Assembly (NCBI RefSeq): GCF_007197995.1
Contig: NZ_VKKH01000002.1
Coordinates: 248,001-312,000 of the forward strand
Length of the DNA stretch: 64,000 bases
Direction: 5' to 3'
Source: Aliiglaciecola sp. M165
GTDB lineage: Bacteria > Pseudomonadota > Gammaproteobacteria > Enterobacterales > Alteromonadaceae
Under the pieces are notes generated by a model. It searched no databases, was not told the DNA's origin, and saw nothing but the letters and a program-made list of their open reading frames with translations. Position numbers and translations under genes: made by a program. Positions 10,066 through 19,613 of the stretch are shown piece after piece (position 1 is the first letter of the stretch; each line of letters begins with the position of its first letter).

Positions 10066-10808
10066 GAAACTTCCTGATGTTCTTCTTTTTCTTCAGTTTT
10101 ACGGGAATATAGACTTCCAATGATCACCCCTACCTCAAATAGGAACCACATCGGGATAGCCAGTAAAGATTGTGATATGACGTCTGGTGGAGTCAACAAC
10201 ATGCCGACTACAAAAACACCAACAATGACAAAGGGACGTTTGGCCCTGAGTGTGGCTGCATCAGTAATACCTGCCCAGCACATCAGAATAATCGCTACGG
10301 GGATTTCAAACGCCAATCCAAAAGCAAAAAACAGTTTTAATACGAAATTTAGATAACTACTAATATCGGTAGTAAAAGCGACACCGGTAATTTCAATTCC
10401 TGCGAAAAACGCAAAAATAACCGGAAAAACAACAAAGTAAGCAAATGCGATACCCGCATAAAAGAGTAAGGTACTCGACAACAGCAGCGGCGCAATAAGT
10501 TTTTTTTCATTGCGATAGAGGCCCGGCGCAATAAATCCCCAGATTTGATACAACACAAACGGAATAGCAAGGAAAAAAGCCAGCACCAAGGTTAGTTTAA
10601 ACGGGGCAAAAAAGGGTGCCGCAACGTCGGTCGCAATCATTTGCGAATTATCTGGCATAGCATTAAGTAGAGGCGTTGCCAGAAGGTGATAGAGATCCTG
10701 AGCAAAGAAAGCCAGCGGAACAAATACCACCAAGACACTAAGCAATGCTTTGAGAATTCTGCTGCGCAGCTCGATAAGATGCGAAATAAAGCTATTCGGT
10801 TCAGACAT
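10062..10808 (-). CDS. tatC: Sec-independent protein translocase subunit TatC
   Basis: TatC is the six-helix receptor of the twin-arginine pathway that binds the RR signal peptide and recruits TatB. The protein has six hydrophobic segments, the N-terminal FISHLIELRSRILKAL block and the conserved FAFGLAFEIPV segment. The start taken is MSEPN at 10806-10808, which overlaps the end of tatB by 8 bases; an ATG four codons upstream is also possible. Size (248 residues) is normal. Confidence 0.96.
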   Translation of the reverse strand: MSEPNSFISHLIELRSRILKALLSVLVVFVPLAFFAQDLYHLLATPLLNAMPDNSQMIATDVAAPFFAPFKLTLVLAFFLAIPFVLYQIWGFIAPGLYRNEKKLIAPLLLSSTLLFYAGIAFAYFVVFPVIFAFFAGIEITGVAFTTDISSYLNFVLKLFFAFGLAFEIPVAIILMCWAGITDAATLRAKRPFVIVGVFVVGMLLTPPDVISQSLLAIPMWFLFEVGVIIGSLYSRKTEEKEEHQEVS

Positions 10809-11133
10809 CTTTGTGCCCATCTTTTTTGTCGAGCTCAGGTTTTTTATAGGGTTGATTAACTGAATCTGCGGCAGACTTTAATTCTTCTACCGTTTTTTGC
10901 AAATCAGGAGACAGGTTATGCATGCCCTGTTGTTCGGCTTTTTTCAGATTTTCATGCAGTTCGTGAACACGCAACTGCTCTTCCACTTCGTTTTTGAAGC
11001 CAGAAGCCATGCTTCTGACGCTCCGGAAGGTTTTGGCCAAACTTCGCATAGCTCCGGGCAGCCGCTCTGGACCCAACACTAAAAGTGCTAGGACCCCGAC
11101 GACAAGAATTTCCAAAAAGCCAATATCAAACAT
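10801..11133 (-). CDS. tatB: Sec-independent protein translocase subunit TatB
   Basis: A protein of 110 residues with one N-terminal hydrophobic helix containing Glu (FDIGFLEILVVGVLALLVLG), the PERLPG hinge, an amphipathic helix and a charged tail, the plan of TatB. It is somewhat shorter than the E. coli protein. It follows tatA after 20 bases and overlaps tatC. Confidence 0.95.
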   Translation of the reverse strand: MFDIGFLEILVVGVLALLVLGPERLPGAMRSLAKTFRSVRSMASGFKNEVEEQLRVHELHENLKKAEQQGMHNLSPDLQKTVEELKSAADSVNQPYKKPELDKKDGHKDV

Positions 11134-11153
11134 ACTGATTCAAGTACGCAAAG

Positions 11154-11390
11154 TTATTCGGTTTTTTCAGACTGTTTAACAGACTCACTTTTTTGTGCTG
11201 TCTGTTCGGTTTTGTCTTCAACTTTTTTGCTTTCTTCTTCAAACTCAGCATCTTTGTCAGATACTGCTTTTTTGAATCCTTTAACAGCAGACCCCAAATC
11301 TCCGCCAAGTGAGCGAAGTTTCTTTGTTCCAAACAACAACAATACAATTACTAATACTATGAGCAGTTGCGCCCAACCGATGTTTCCCAT
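11154..11390 (-). CDS. tatA: Sec-independent protein translocase subunit TatA
   Basis: A protein of 78 residues: an N-terminal transmembrane helix ([18 protein letters not shown]), the [14 protein letters not shown] hinge and amphipathic helix, and a Lys/Glu-rich tail. This is the pore-forming subunit of the twin-arginine translocon. It is the first gene of the leftward operon; the promoter should lie in 11391-11508, between it and the divergent gene. Confidence 0.96.
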   Translation of the reverse strand: MGNIGWAQLLIVLVIVLLLFGTKKLRSLGGDLGSAVKGFKKAVSDKDAEFEEESKKVEDKTEQTAQKSESVKQSEKTE

Positions 11391-11508
11391 CTCATTACTC
11401 CAGTCTAAATACTTGGGCTATTATACGTAGCAAATCGTAAACGTCACTGGATTTGATACGCAGAAAAAAAAAGAGCATGATTTATTGACCTAAATTGGAG
11501 TGTTTAGT

Positions 11509-12426
11509 TTGCAAAAAATTGGATTTATTGCACTTTTTTCTGTCCTAAGTGGGCTAATTCCTTATGCTGAGGCAAATCAGCAGGACGATGTGTGGCTTGA
11601 TACCATGCATAAAAGCATCTCAGAATCTGTCATGGACTCTGCGCAGTGGTTTGACGACTTTTTTGCAAATCAGAATGTAACAGAAGATCAACAGGCCAAA
11701 GGAGAAGTAAGGCTCAGGCTTGGCTGGGAACCACGCTCAAGAGAATTAGACGAGTTTGAAGCAAGGCTCAGAGTCAGGGTGAAGCTACCAAAACTTAAAA
11801 ATCGCGTTGACCTAATTCTATCTGACTCAGACGAAAATATTGACGATAAAGTCCGTGCTGGCCGCCAAGAAGACATAAATCGGCAAGACGACTTAACCAT
11901 TGCGCTGCGCTATAAAATCAAACCAGACAGCGGCTTGTCACATAGAATTGGTTTTGGACGACGTTTCCAATATTTCGCCAAATCCCGCTATCGTGACAAG
12001 CACGACATAACTGATAAGCTCGAAATGCGCTATGACGCTTCAGTTTACTATTACAATCGCGACAAATTTGGCACAGATGCAGGATTGGGGTTTGATTATG
12101 AACAATCCAGTAGCACCTTATTGCGTTTCGAAAACCGTTTCTATTATCGTGATAAAACCGATGATTGGTTGTGGCAACACAGCTGGCAAGCCCTGCATCA
12201 ACTCGATGAAAAAAGTGCCATTGTTTTTGGTTATTTTATTGAAGGTCTTAGCCGTCCCAATTACCGGCTAGAGGAATATCTATTGAGCGTTAAACTGCGC
12301 AGAAACACACTTCGAGAATGGCTGTATTACGACATAGAACCTTTTATTTTATGGCGCAGAGACGAGGGGTTTTCTGCATCCTATGGCATAGCATTAAGAT
12401 TAGAAGGATTCTTTGGAGAGCGTTAA
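11509..12426 (+). CDS. Predicted outer-membrane beta-barrel-like protein
   Basis: A protein of about 305 residues with a signal peptide ending near PYAEA. The mature part has many alternating hydrophobic/charged strands rich in Arg, Tyr and Phe, spaced like beta-hairpins (for example EARLRVRVKL, LRFENRFYYRD, FILWRRDEGFSAS), and ends in a Phe-rich strand (ALRLEGFFGER). I infer an outer-membrane barrel; no named family is recognised. The TTG at 11509 has GGAG 8 bases upstream; a GTG at 11500 overlaps that site and is less likely. Divergent from tatA; the cytochrome gene follows after 98 bases. Confidence 0.6.
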   Translation: MQKIGFIALFSVLSGLIPYAEANQQDDVWLDTMHKSISESVMDSAQWFDDFFANQNVTEDQQAKGEVRLRLGWEPRSRELDEFEARLRVRVKLPKLKNRVDLILSDSDENIDDKVRAGRQEDINRQDDLTIALRYKIKPDSGLSHRIGFGRRFQYFAKSRYRDKHDITDKLEMRYDASVYYYNRDKFGTDAGLGFDYEQSSSTLLRFENRFYYRDKTDDWLWQHSWQALHQLDEKSAIVFGYFIEGLSRPNYRLEEYLLSVKLRRNTLREWLYYDIEPFILWRRDEGFSASYGIALRLEGFFGER

Positions 12427-12524
12427 GGATATCAACTAAAATATTAGGACAAAATTCCTCAATCGATACCCTGAATACATTCAAATTGGCAAATTTGAGT
12501 ATTCGAAAGTCTGGAGCGATGTTT

Positions 12525-13367
12525 ATGATTTCAATCATCCGAAATCTTCTTATGTTTACAGCGTCGGCTGTAGTCATAGGTTACATAGCAGTTTGGGCAC
12601 TGAGTGAATACAAACTAAGTAACGTAGACGTGCCTGCTCCTTGGTCCTACTCTATTGTCAGAGACGATACTGCGCTTGACCATGGCCGACATATTGCCAG
12701 AACCCGAGGGTGTTTCGGCTGCCATGGCCAACAATTGGAAGGCAGGGTATTTACTGATCAGTGGCCATGGGTAAAGCGCGCTGTTGCACCAAACTTAGCG
12801 GCTTTTGCCAAACAACATTCCTCTGAGGTGCTCGAAGCCTCGATCCGTCATGGCGTCGGCTATTCAGGAAAGGCTCTATGGTCTATGCCGTCGTATAATT
12901 GGGTGCATTTACGCGACATAGATCTCGCATCATTGATTGCTTTTTTACAAGCGGCACCAATTGTTGAAAAATCCTTACCCGATCCCGAATTAGGTTTTCA
13001 GGCAAGATGGGACATGCTTTTAGGGCGCGAACAAAACATGGTTGAATGGGTTGCCAAGGAGTCGTCACTAAAATACGAAACCAGTGCAAATTCATTGTTG
13101 AAAAATGGAGAGTATCTGGCAAAGACCACATGCAACGAATGTCATGGAACAGATTTAACAGGAATGTATCAGGCACCTAGTCTTGCCATTATCGCAGCGT
13201 ACAACAAAACGCAATTTAGACAATTAATGAAAACAGGTACGTCTCAAGATGGTAGAACGGATTTGGGTTTAATGACAATGGTTGCCAAAGACAGGTTTGC
13301 CCACTTTAGTGACACTGAAATTGATCAATTGTATGCGTATTTAAATCAAGTTATCGCAGCCCAATAG
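12525..13367 (+). CDS. Membrane-anchored diheme cytochrome c
   Basis: A protein of 280 residues with one N-terminal hydrophobic segment (about 5-26) that is a signal or anchor. Two CxxCH haem c sites are visible, CFGCH at 63-67 and CNECH at 203-207. Met-containing segments that may supply the sixth ligands follow each (for example SMPSYNW and LGLMTMV). The layout of two class I cytochrome domains in tandem resembles electron-donor subunits of periplasmic dehydrogenases, but no dehydrogenase gene is adjacent. The ATG at 12525 has GGAG 8 bases upstream; upstream in-frame codons overlap the preceding gene and are not used. Confidence 0.85.
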   Translation: MISIIRNLLMFTASAVVIGYIAVWALSEYKLSNVDVPAPWSYSIVRDDTALDHGRHIARTRGCFGCHGQQLEGRVFTDQWPWVKRAVAPNLAAFAKQHSSEVLEASIRHGVGYSGKALWSMPSYNWVHLRDIDLASLIAFLQAAPIVEKSLPDPELGFQARWDMLLGREQNMVEWVAKESSLKYETSANSLLKNGEYLAKTTCNECHGTDLTGMYQAPSLAIIAAYNKTQFRQLMKTGTSQDGRTDLGLMTMVAKDRFAHFSDTEIDQLYAYLNQVIAAQ

Positions 13368-13435
13368 CTCAAAAATATTGGTCCAACTGCACTTATCGAC
13401 AATACACACAGCTGTCGTTTTACCTCTTTGATATC

Positions 13436-14332
13436 CTATTTGAATACAACTTCCCGAGCGGTATCGAGTATCGATGCGATTGCCGGATGTTTGATTTTCC
13501 GTTCTGCAGATATTGCGTAAAATCGCTGTTTGATTTCCTCCACCCTGCCGATGCATTTAACGTTAAAGGTCGTGCATATATCGTGTTCTATCGTTGATGG
13601 CATGAAAAAGACACCCAACCCAGATTGACCAAAACTCTTCATCAATGCGCTATCGTCAAATTCGCCGGTAATTCTTGGGAACAAATTGGATTTTTCTGCC
13701 CAGGCATCAAATTGTTGACGCACGGCGTATTGTTTTGTGGGCAACAGCATCGCAGTGCCATTTAAATTCGCAGGAAATTCCCCTGATAAGGTATTCGCTA
13801 ATTCATCACTTGCAAAAAAACTTAATGGCGACTCTCCTAGATAGTGATTGTGTGCCTTAATACTAAATGCAGAAGTTATAGGGGTATCGCTAAGAACCAG
13901 GTCTACTTCGTGGATAGCCAGCTCAGCCAAAATACTCTCTACCGGCCCTTCTTTGCATCGCAGCCGCAAATCTTTTGCAACGCCTAAACAAGGCTCAATA
14001 ATTTTGTGCACGATGGTCTTCGGCAAGGCACTGGCTGCGCTAACTATAAATTCGCTGGAACCACTTAATATTGAGCCTCGAAGCACATCATTCAGCTCTT
14101 TACCTAAACTAAAAATCTCTTCAGCATAACGCATAACAAGATGTCCGGTTTCGGTAAGCTCCAGAGAGCGCCCCACTTTGCTAAATAGATCATGCCCAAG
14201 CCTGTCCTCTAACAGACTGACTTGACCGCTAATGGTTTGCGGCGTGATATTGAGTGCTTGGCTAGCTTTGGAAATTCCACCCTCTTTAGCGACCCGCCAA
14301 AAATAATAGAGATGTTTGTAATTAATTTGCAT
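13436..14332 (-). CDS. LysR-family regulator, NhaR-like
   Basis: A protein of 298 residues. The N-terminus MQINYKHLYYFWRVAKEGG and the following winged helix-turn-helix (ALNITPQTISGQVSLLEDRLG) match the NhaR branch of LysR regulators closely; the rest is the usual ligand-binding fold. NhaR of E. coli controls nhaA and pga genes and responds to sodium. No antiporter gene is near, so the target here is unknown. The ATG at 14330-14332 is preferred over a GTG three codons upstream because of the match to NhaR. It is convergent with the cytochrome gene and divergent from the HPF-like gene. Confidence 0.85.
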   Translation of the reverse strand: MQINYKHLYYFWRVAKEGGISKASQALNITPQTISGQVSLLEDRLGHDLFSKVGRSLELTETGHLVMRYAEEIFSLGKELNDVLRGSILSGSSEFIVSAASALPKTIVHKIIEPCLGVAKDLRLRCKEGPVESILAELAIHEVDLVLSDTPITSAFSIKAHNHYLGESPLSFFASDELANTLSGEFPANLNGTAMLLPTKQYAVRQQFDAWAEKSNLFPRITGEFDDSALMKSFGQSGLGVFFMPSTIEHDICTTFNVKCIGRVEEIKQRFYAISAERKIKHPAIASILDTAREVVFK

Positions 14333-14459
14333 GGAATTCACATTTAATTGCTGATGATATTAGTTCGAAAAATTCGAGCTTTTGGCTCACTATTTTCGAT
14401 TTTTTTTAAGTTATTTTACTTGTTAAGGTTCATACAGTTTTGAAAAGAGGGTGTTTACG

Positions 14460-14927
14460 ATGAATATTGATCTGCAAGCAAGAGACTTCAATTTGACCAA
14501 TGCACATGAACTGCAAATACGGCAGAAGCTTAAGGTTGTTCTCAGTCGTTTTAGCCACAAAATACGACTCGCTCGAGTTGTTTTGTCGGATATCAACGGA
14601 CCTAAAGGAGGGAAAGACAAGCGCTGCGCCATTTGTGTTGAGGTAAATAACCACAAAACAGTAGTAGTAGAAGAAGTCTCGGAAAACATGTTCGAGTCGA
14701 TAAACCGCTGTTCACAGCGAGTCAAACGAACATTGACACGGATGTTAAATAAACGCCGAGTCAATACACGAGAAGACATTTTTATTGCGACAACCTGGAC
14801 AAGTGATGGAAAGCAACATCGCGAAGTCGATGAAAGTTTTGACGAACGAAGAGAGCACCGCCGAGACTACGAGGCGATGAACGACTCGGAAGAATTTTAC
14901 GGGGAGTATCCTTCGTTAAGAGCCTAA
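14460..14927 (+). CDS. HPF/RaiA-family ribosome-associated protein
   Basis: A protein of 155 residues. Residues 1-105 fit the hibernation-promoting factor fold: LTNAHELQIRQKL helix, VVLSDINGPKGGKDKRCAI strand pair, and a second helix ending in RVKRTLTRML. A long, charged C-terminal tail (105-155, ESFDERREHRRDYEAM) is unlike E. coli HPF and unlike the long-HPF dimerisation domain. The likely role is binding the small ribosomal subunit under stress, but this is a divergent member. GAGGG stands 10 bases before the ATG at 14460; the GTG at 14451 touches that site. Confidence 0.72.
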   Translation: MNIDLQARDFNLTNAHELQIRQKLKVVLSRFSHKIRLARVVLSDINGPKGGKDKRCAICVEVNNHKTVVVEEVSENMFESINRCSQRVKRTLTRMLNKRRVNTREDIFIATTWTSDGKQHREVDESFDERREHRRDYEAMNDSEEFYGEYPSLRA

Positions 14928-14955
14928 AAATGATGACTAAATATTGAAAGTAACT

Positions 14956-14999
14956 CCAACGCCGGATAGGGCTTATTAACCTCACCTATCTAGCGTTGG
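14956..14999. repeat. Long imperfect inverted repeat, possible terminator
   Basis: Fifteen-base arms (CCAACGCCGGATAGG and CCTATCTAGCGTTGG) pair with two mismatches around a 14-base loop, 28 bases after the HPF-like gene. No run of T follows, so it may be a factor-assisted terminator, an mRNA-stabilising hairpin or a small palindromic repeat. Confidence 0.45.
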
Positions 15000-15099
15000 T
15001 ACTGGCGCCTCATATGGAAAACAATGACTAATTTGTGAGACTAAGCTAGGCTACTATGCGATATAAAAAAGTATCAAATAGAATTATTTGGAGGTGAAG

Positions 15100-16071
15100 A
15101 TGGGGTTATTGCAAAACGGTGAGTGGGTAGACCAGTGGTACGACACCAAATCAAGTGGTGGTAAATTTGAACGTCAAGCTTCACAATTTAGAGACACCAT
15201 TTCTCTAGACGCATCAGCAAAATTTAAACCTACATCTCAGCGCTATCATCTCTATGTCTCACTTGCTTGCCCTTGGGCACACCGCGCTCTGATCTACAGA
15301 AAACTAAAAGGACTTGAAGCTCACATTGATGTTTCTGTGGTAGCACCTGACATGCTAGAAAATGGTTGGGAGTTTGCTGACTTTCCAGATGCTACAGGTG
15401 ACAAATTATTTGGTTTTGACTATATGCACCAGGTGTATACCAAAGCTGACCCCAAAATTACTACCCGGGTGACGGTTCCAGTTCTATGGGACAAAGAAAC
15501 TGAAACAATTGTTAATAATGAATCTGCTGAAATCATCCGTATCTTCAATACTGCATTCGACGAGTTAACCGGAAACACCCATAATTATTACCCTGAGGAG
15601 CTACAGGCGCAAATAGACGAAGTGAATGATCGGGTCTATCACAATGTTAACAACGGCGTCTATAAATCCGGCTTTGCTACTAATCAGATGGCCTACGAAG
15701 ACGCGGTAATTCCATTGTTTGAAACCTTGGATTGGTTGGATCAACGCTTAAGTCAACAACGCTATTTAGTCGGTGATAAAATCACCGAAGCAGACTGGCG
15801 CTTATTCACCACTTTGGTTAGGTTTGATGCAGTGTATGTCGGGCATTTCAAATGCAATATACGGCGTATTGCAGACTACCCCAACTTATCGGGTTATTTG
15901 CGAGAATTGTATCAATATCCTGGTATTAAGGAGACGGTCAACTTCGTGCACATTAAACGACACTACTATTTCAGCCATGGGCACATCAATCCAACTCAGG
16001 TGATACCTGCAGGGCCAGTTTTAGATTTGGAAAAACCCCATGGACGAAAAGAAATGGAGTATTCGATTTAA
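15100..16071 (+). CDS. Glutathionyl-hydroquinone reductase (YqjG/Ecm4 type)
   Basis: A protein of 323 residues, usual for the Xi class of glutathione transferases. It removes glutathione from glutathionyl-hydroquinones. The catalytic Cys is in SLACPWAHRAL; the N-terminal GEWVDQWYDTK and KFERQASQFRD and the C-terminal YPNLSGYLRELYQYPGI blocks are typical. The ATG at 15100 has GGAGGTG about 5 bases upstream. It may detoxify quinones made by the respiratory or catabolic functions nearby; that is inference. Confidence 0.92.
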   Translation: MGLLQNGEWVDQWYDTKSSGGKFERQASQFRDTISLDASAKFKPTSQRYHLYVSLACPWAHRALIYRKLKGLEAHIDVSVVAPDMLENGWEFADFPDATGDKLFGFDYMHQVYTKADPKITTRVTVPVLWDKETETIVNNESAEIIRIFNTAFDELTGNTHNYYPEELQAQIDEVNDRVYHNVNNGVYKSGFATNQMAYEDAVIPLFETLDWLDQRLSQQRYLVGDKITEADWRLFTTLVRFDAVYVGHFKCNIRRIADYPNLSGYLRELYQYPGIKETVNFVHIKRHYYFSHGHINPTQVIPAGPVLDLEKPHGRKEMEYSI

Positions 16072-16085
16072 AAGCAGTTTTTTTG

Positions 16086-16451
16086 TTACTTGGGCGAACG
16101 TAAACCTATCATATTGCCCTCAGTATCAATTACCAAGGCTACGAAACCGTATTCACCTATTTGCATTTTTGGTCGTTGGAGTGTTCCTCCGGCGGCTTCA
16201 ACTCTGGAAGCTTCAAGAGCACAATCATCACAAGAAAAGTATATCAAGGTGCCGTTTCCTTCAGGTTTATAACCTTCCACACAAACTAAAGCACCGAATC
16301 CCTGGCGATTCTCATCGTTTGACGGAAATGCCCACATTTGCACTTGAGGAGATGGGATTTTATCCAAGGTGATATCAAGCATTTGCTCATAAAATGCCTT
16401 TGCTCTGGGCATATCTTCTACATAAATTTCAAACCAGCCAATCGGATTCAT
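16086..16451 (-). CDS. VOC-family (glyoxalase fold) protein
   Basis: A protein of 121 residues: GWFEIYVEDMPRAKAFYEQM opens one beta-alpha-beta-beta-beta module and LIYFSCDDCALEASRVEAAGG the second, ending in IDTEGNMIGLRS. This is the YdeR/GloA-like VOC superfamily of unknown substrate. It follows ubiB-side genes on the same strand but lies downstream of ubiB by 17 bases, so it may be read through from the ubi operon. Confidence 0.85.
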   Translation of the reverse strand: MNPIGWFEIYVEDMPRAKAFYEQMLDITLDKIPSPQVQMWAFPSNDENRQGFGALVCVEGYKPEGNGTLIYFSCDDCALEASRVEAAGGTLQRPKMQIGEYGFVALVIDTEGNMIGLRSPK

Positions 16452-16468
16452 CTTTCCCCCTTTTTTCG

Positions 16469-18097
16469 CTATGGCGTTTTAAGCCAGGCTACAAACCAGG
16501 ACACCAGGCCTGCGCCCGCTAAGCCCGCGCTCGGCCAAACACTACCAACATAAAGCGGCAAAATGCTAGCTAAAACCAGAAAGGTCGAACCGGTCAATAT
16601 ATAAAAAAGGTTCTTTTGTGAGCGCTGCTGTTGTAGCTGTTGCTGTTCAAAATGCTTTTGTTGCAACGCTGGCAGTTGTTTCACCTGACGCAAACTGTCG
16701 TAGATAAGATCAGGCATCTCTGGCAGCTTTTCTGACCAAAATGGTAGATTGGCGTTGATTTTTTTAATCATGGCAGTAAAGCCAATTTGTTCTTTCATCC
16801 AGCGCTCCAAAAAGGGTTTTGCAGTCTGCCAAAGGTCTAGCTGTGGGTACAACTGTCGGCCCAAACCTTCAATGTATAACAAGGTTTTTTGCAACAAAAC
16901 CAGTTGAGGTTGCACCACCATATTAAAACGTCTAGCGGTGTTGAACAGCTGCATCAACACATTACTGAAGGAAATTTCTGCCAGTGGTTTTTGAAAAATG
17001 GGTTCGCAAACGGTGCGAATCGCAACTTCAAAGGCCTCTATGTCTGTGTCGGCAGGGACCCAACCAGAATCCACATGCAGTTCAGCAACTTTTCTGTAGT
17101 CGCGATTGAAAAAGGCGATAAAATTTTCCGCCAAATAGCGTTTATCATCACGATTTAGTGTGCCGACGATACCAAAATCGATGGCAATGTATTTCGGATT
17201 TTGCGGGTCCTGTTTGGACACAAAAATATTACCAGGATGCATGTCAGCATGAAAAAAGCTGTCACGAAAAACTTGGGTAAAAAACACTTCTACGCCGCGC
17301 TCGGCGAGTAATTTCATGTTGGTATTTTGTGCTTCTAATGATTCTACATCGGAAATGTGGATCCCATAAATACGTTCCATCACCATGACATCTTTAGCAC
17401 AATGGTCACTGTATATTTTGGGTACATACAATGAATCAGAATTATCAAAGTTTCGTCTAAGTTGGATACCGTTTGCCGCTTCTCGAAGCAAATCCAATTC
17501 TTCGACAATGGTCTTTTTATATTCCTCAACCACTTCCACAGGGCGTAAACGTTTGCCATCGGGTAATAGCTTTTGCACCACAAACGCAAAGGCCAGCATA
17601 AGTTCAAGATCAGCATGTATCGTATGGGCGATATCAGGGCGGATAACTTTAACAATCACTTCTTTTTGATTGTGTTTTAAAATCGCACTGTGAACCTGGG
17701 CGATAGACGCAGAAGCAAGAGGCTCTGTTTGGAACTCCTCAAACAGATCTTCCAAATCATTGAGCTGCAATGATGATTTGATGATATCGATTGCTACCTG
17801 GCTATCAAATGGCTCAACCTTGTCTTGCAACTTGGCCAATTCATTCGCCACATCGGGTGTTAACAAGTCCCTTCTTGTTGAAAGCATTTGGCCGAACTTA
17901 ACGAATACCGGTCCTAACGTCTGTAAAGCAAGTCGAATACGGCTACCTAGTGATTTATCAGGGTGTTTGTTGCGTAACCAAAACTGGCATTTTCTACCAA
18001 CCTTTGCATACCAAGGCAACCACTTATCTGGAATGAGTTCATCCAGGCCATGTTGCAACATAACCTTATTGATTTTATACAGTCGCAATGCCCGCAT
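16469..18097 (-). CDS. ubiB: UbiB, protein-kinase-like ubiquinone biosynthesis factor
   Basis: A protein of 542 residues with the ABC1/UbiB kinase-like core: [21 protein letters not shown] (KxGQ motif), ASIAQVHSA (Ala-rich nucleotide loop), [11 protein letters not shown] and AIDFGIVG metal-binding motifs. Two hydrophobic C-terminal segments (about 495-535) anchor it in the inner membrane, as expected. It helps extraction of ubiquinone precursors. It is the third gene of ubiE-ubiJ-ubiB, 6 bases after ubiJ. Confidence 0.96.
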   Translation of the reverse strand: MRALRLYKINKVMLQHGLDELIPDKWLPWYAKVGRKCQFWLRNKHPDKSLGSRIRLALQTLGPVFVKFGQMLSTRRDLLTPDVANELAKLQDKVEPFDSQVAIDIIKSSLQLNDLEDLFEEFQTEPLASASIAQVHSAILKHNQKEVIVKVIRPDIAHTIHADLELMLAFAFVVQKLLPDGKRLRPVEVVEEYKKTIVEELDLLREAANGIQLRRNFDNSDSLYVPKIYSDHCAKDVMVMERIYGIHISDVESLEAQNTNMKLLAERGVEVFFTQVFRDSFFHADMHPGNIFVSKQDPQNPKYIAIDFGIVGTLNRDDKRYLAENFIAFFNRDYRKVAELHVDSGWVPADTDIEAFEVAIRTVCEPIFQKPLAEISFSNVLMQLFNTARRFNMVVQPQLVLLQKTLLYIEGLGRQLYPQLDLWQTAKPFLERWMKEQIGFTAMIKKINANLPFWSEKLPEMPDLIYDSLRQVKQLPALQQKHFEQQQLQQQRSQKNLFYILTGSTFLVLASILPLYVGSVWPSAGLAGAGLVSWFVAWLKTP

Positions 18098-18103
18098 GCT
18101 GAG

Positions 18104-18727
18104 TTAATCCTGCCCTAATTGTCGTTCGAGACGTTGGATCCTGGCTTCCAATCTCGCGGTGTCGCTGCGCAACACATTGATCTTATCGCAATAATCTACA
18201 ACTAATATTTTATGCGCTGCAATTTGCTTTTCTTCGATAGCACCTTCAGCTAATACTGTTGTCAGTGTCGATATTCGATGATTCATTCGAGCAATGACAG
18301 ACTTGCCCGTTTGCATCAGTGTGTGCGCGGCAACATCTCCAGTAACCTGAGACAAATGCTCTTCCCAATCGATATCCATTTCTGTGATCAACTGACTGAA
18401 CGCCTGTGCCACATGAATATCACCGTCTAACACCAGATCATTGTTTTGAATCAATCGGGTAATTTGACTACTATCTTTTAAAACGCCAAGGGTGTTGATA
18501 GACAACTTCATTTGGCAATCTGCTTGGCTTTCTTCATCTCGATTGGCGATCAACACGTCTACCCTATCTGAAAAGCTAAAAACGAAGGGCCAGGGCGACT
18601 CAGTAATGTCGACCAGCATTTGCTTTCCTGACAATTTAGCCAGTTTGTGCTCCGATGTAGGATCCATATCAAGCAACTTATTCAGAGTTACTTCAAGCGC
18701 AGCACTGACGAGTTGGGCGGCTGGCAT
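18104..18727 (-). CDS. ubiJ: UbiJ, SCP2-domain ubiquinone biosynthesis accessory factor
   Basis: A protein of 207 residues. The N-terminal two thirds form an SCP2 lipid-binding domain (VLKDSSQITRLIQNNDLVLDGDIHVAQAFSQLI), and the last ~30 residues are a coiled coil (LRSDTARLEARIQRLERQLG). UbiJ scaffolds the soluble Ubi complex. Its start overlaps the ubiE stop by one base and ubiB follows, the standard gammaproteobacterial order. Confidence 0.93.
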   Translation of the reverse strand: MPAAQLVSAALEVTLNKLLDMDPTSEHKLAKLSGKQMLVDITESPWPFVFSFSDRVDVLIANRDEESQADCQMKLSINTLGVLKDSSQITRLIQNNDLVLDGDIHVAQAFSQLITEMDIDWEEHLSQVTGDVAAHTLMQTGKSVIARMNHRISTLTTVLAEGAIEEKQIAAHKILVVDYCDKINVLRSDTARLEARIQRLERQLGQD

Positions 18728-19554
18728 TAAAATTTAAATCCTCGATGCAGAGCAACAATGCCACCGGTCAGATTGTAATAACTTGTCTGCTCGAAACCCA
18801 CAGCATCCATCATACCTTTGAGGGTTTCTTGATCTGGATGCATGCGAATGGATTCTGCTAAGTATTGATAGCTCTCGCTGTCGTTAGCAACCAGTTGGCC
18901 CATTTTTGGCAACAAATGGAAGGAATACACATCATAGGCTTTGCTCAGGAGTTCGTTTTCCGGTTTAGAAAACTCCAACACCAGTAGCCGCCCCCCTGGT
19001 TTTAGTACTCGATACATTGACGCTAGGGCTTTGTCTTTGTCGGTGACGTTTCGCAAACCAAATGCAATGGTGATGATATCGAATGTATTGTCTGGAAAGG
19101 GCAGCATTTCAGCATTTGCCTGGACGTAATCGATGTTGCCGACAATGCCCAAATTGCGCAATTTGTCGCGACCGACGTTGAGCATCGCGTTATTAATATC
19201 TGCCAATATCACTTGACCATTTTCACCAACAATTTTGGAGAATTTGGCTGCAAGATCACCGGTACCGCCGGCTAAATCGAGCACTTTATGTCCAGCTCGT
19301 GCACCAGAACAATCAATGGTAAATCGTTTCCACAGGCGATGGATCCCCATCGACATTAGATCATTCATTACGTCATATTTTGCTGCGACTGAATGAAATA
19401 CCTCGGCCACCATTGAAGCCTTTTGGTTTTTTTCAACCTGCTTGAAACCAAAATGGGTCTGCGCTTCTGCGTCGCTTTGCTTATCACCTGCGACGACTTC
19501 CGCTCCTTCAGTTACTGCGGTGTCATTGGAATCGGAAACTTGGCTGTTGCTCAT
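18727..19554 (-). CDS. ubiE: Demethylmenaquinone/ubiquinone C-methyltransferase UbiE
   Basis: A protein of 275 residues. The SAM-binding loop [16 protein letters not shown] and the family blocks [18 protein letters not shown] and LLVLEFSKP are present. An acidic, low-complexity N-terminal extension of about 25 residues (up to AQTHFGF) is longer than in E. coli. It is the first gene of the leftward ubi operon; an inverted-repeat element begins 60 bases upstream of the start, so the promoter must be in 19555-19613 or inside the element. Confidence 0.96.
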   Translation of the reverse strand: MSNSQVSDSNDTAVTEGAEVVAGDKQSDAEAQTHFGFKQVEKNQKASMVAEVFHSVAAKYDVMNDLMSMGIHRLWKRFTIDCSGARAGHKVLDLAGGTGDLAAKFSKIVGENGQVILADINNAMLNVGRDKLRNLGIVGNIDYVQANAEMLPFPDNTFDIITIAFGLRNVTDKDKALASMYRVLKPGGRLLVLEFSKPENELLSKAYDVYSFHLLPKMGQLVANDSESYQYLAESIRMHPDQETLKGMMDAVGFEQTSYYNLTGGIVALHRGFKF

Positions 19555-19613
19555 GCTTAATCCTTGTAAATTTCTGCGCCAAGTTTAACTAAATAACGCG
19601 CTGATGCCTAATA

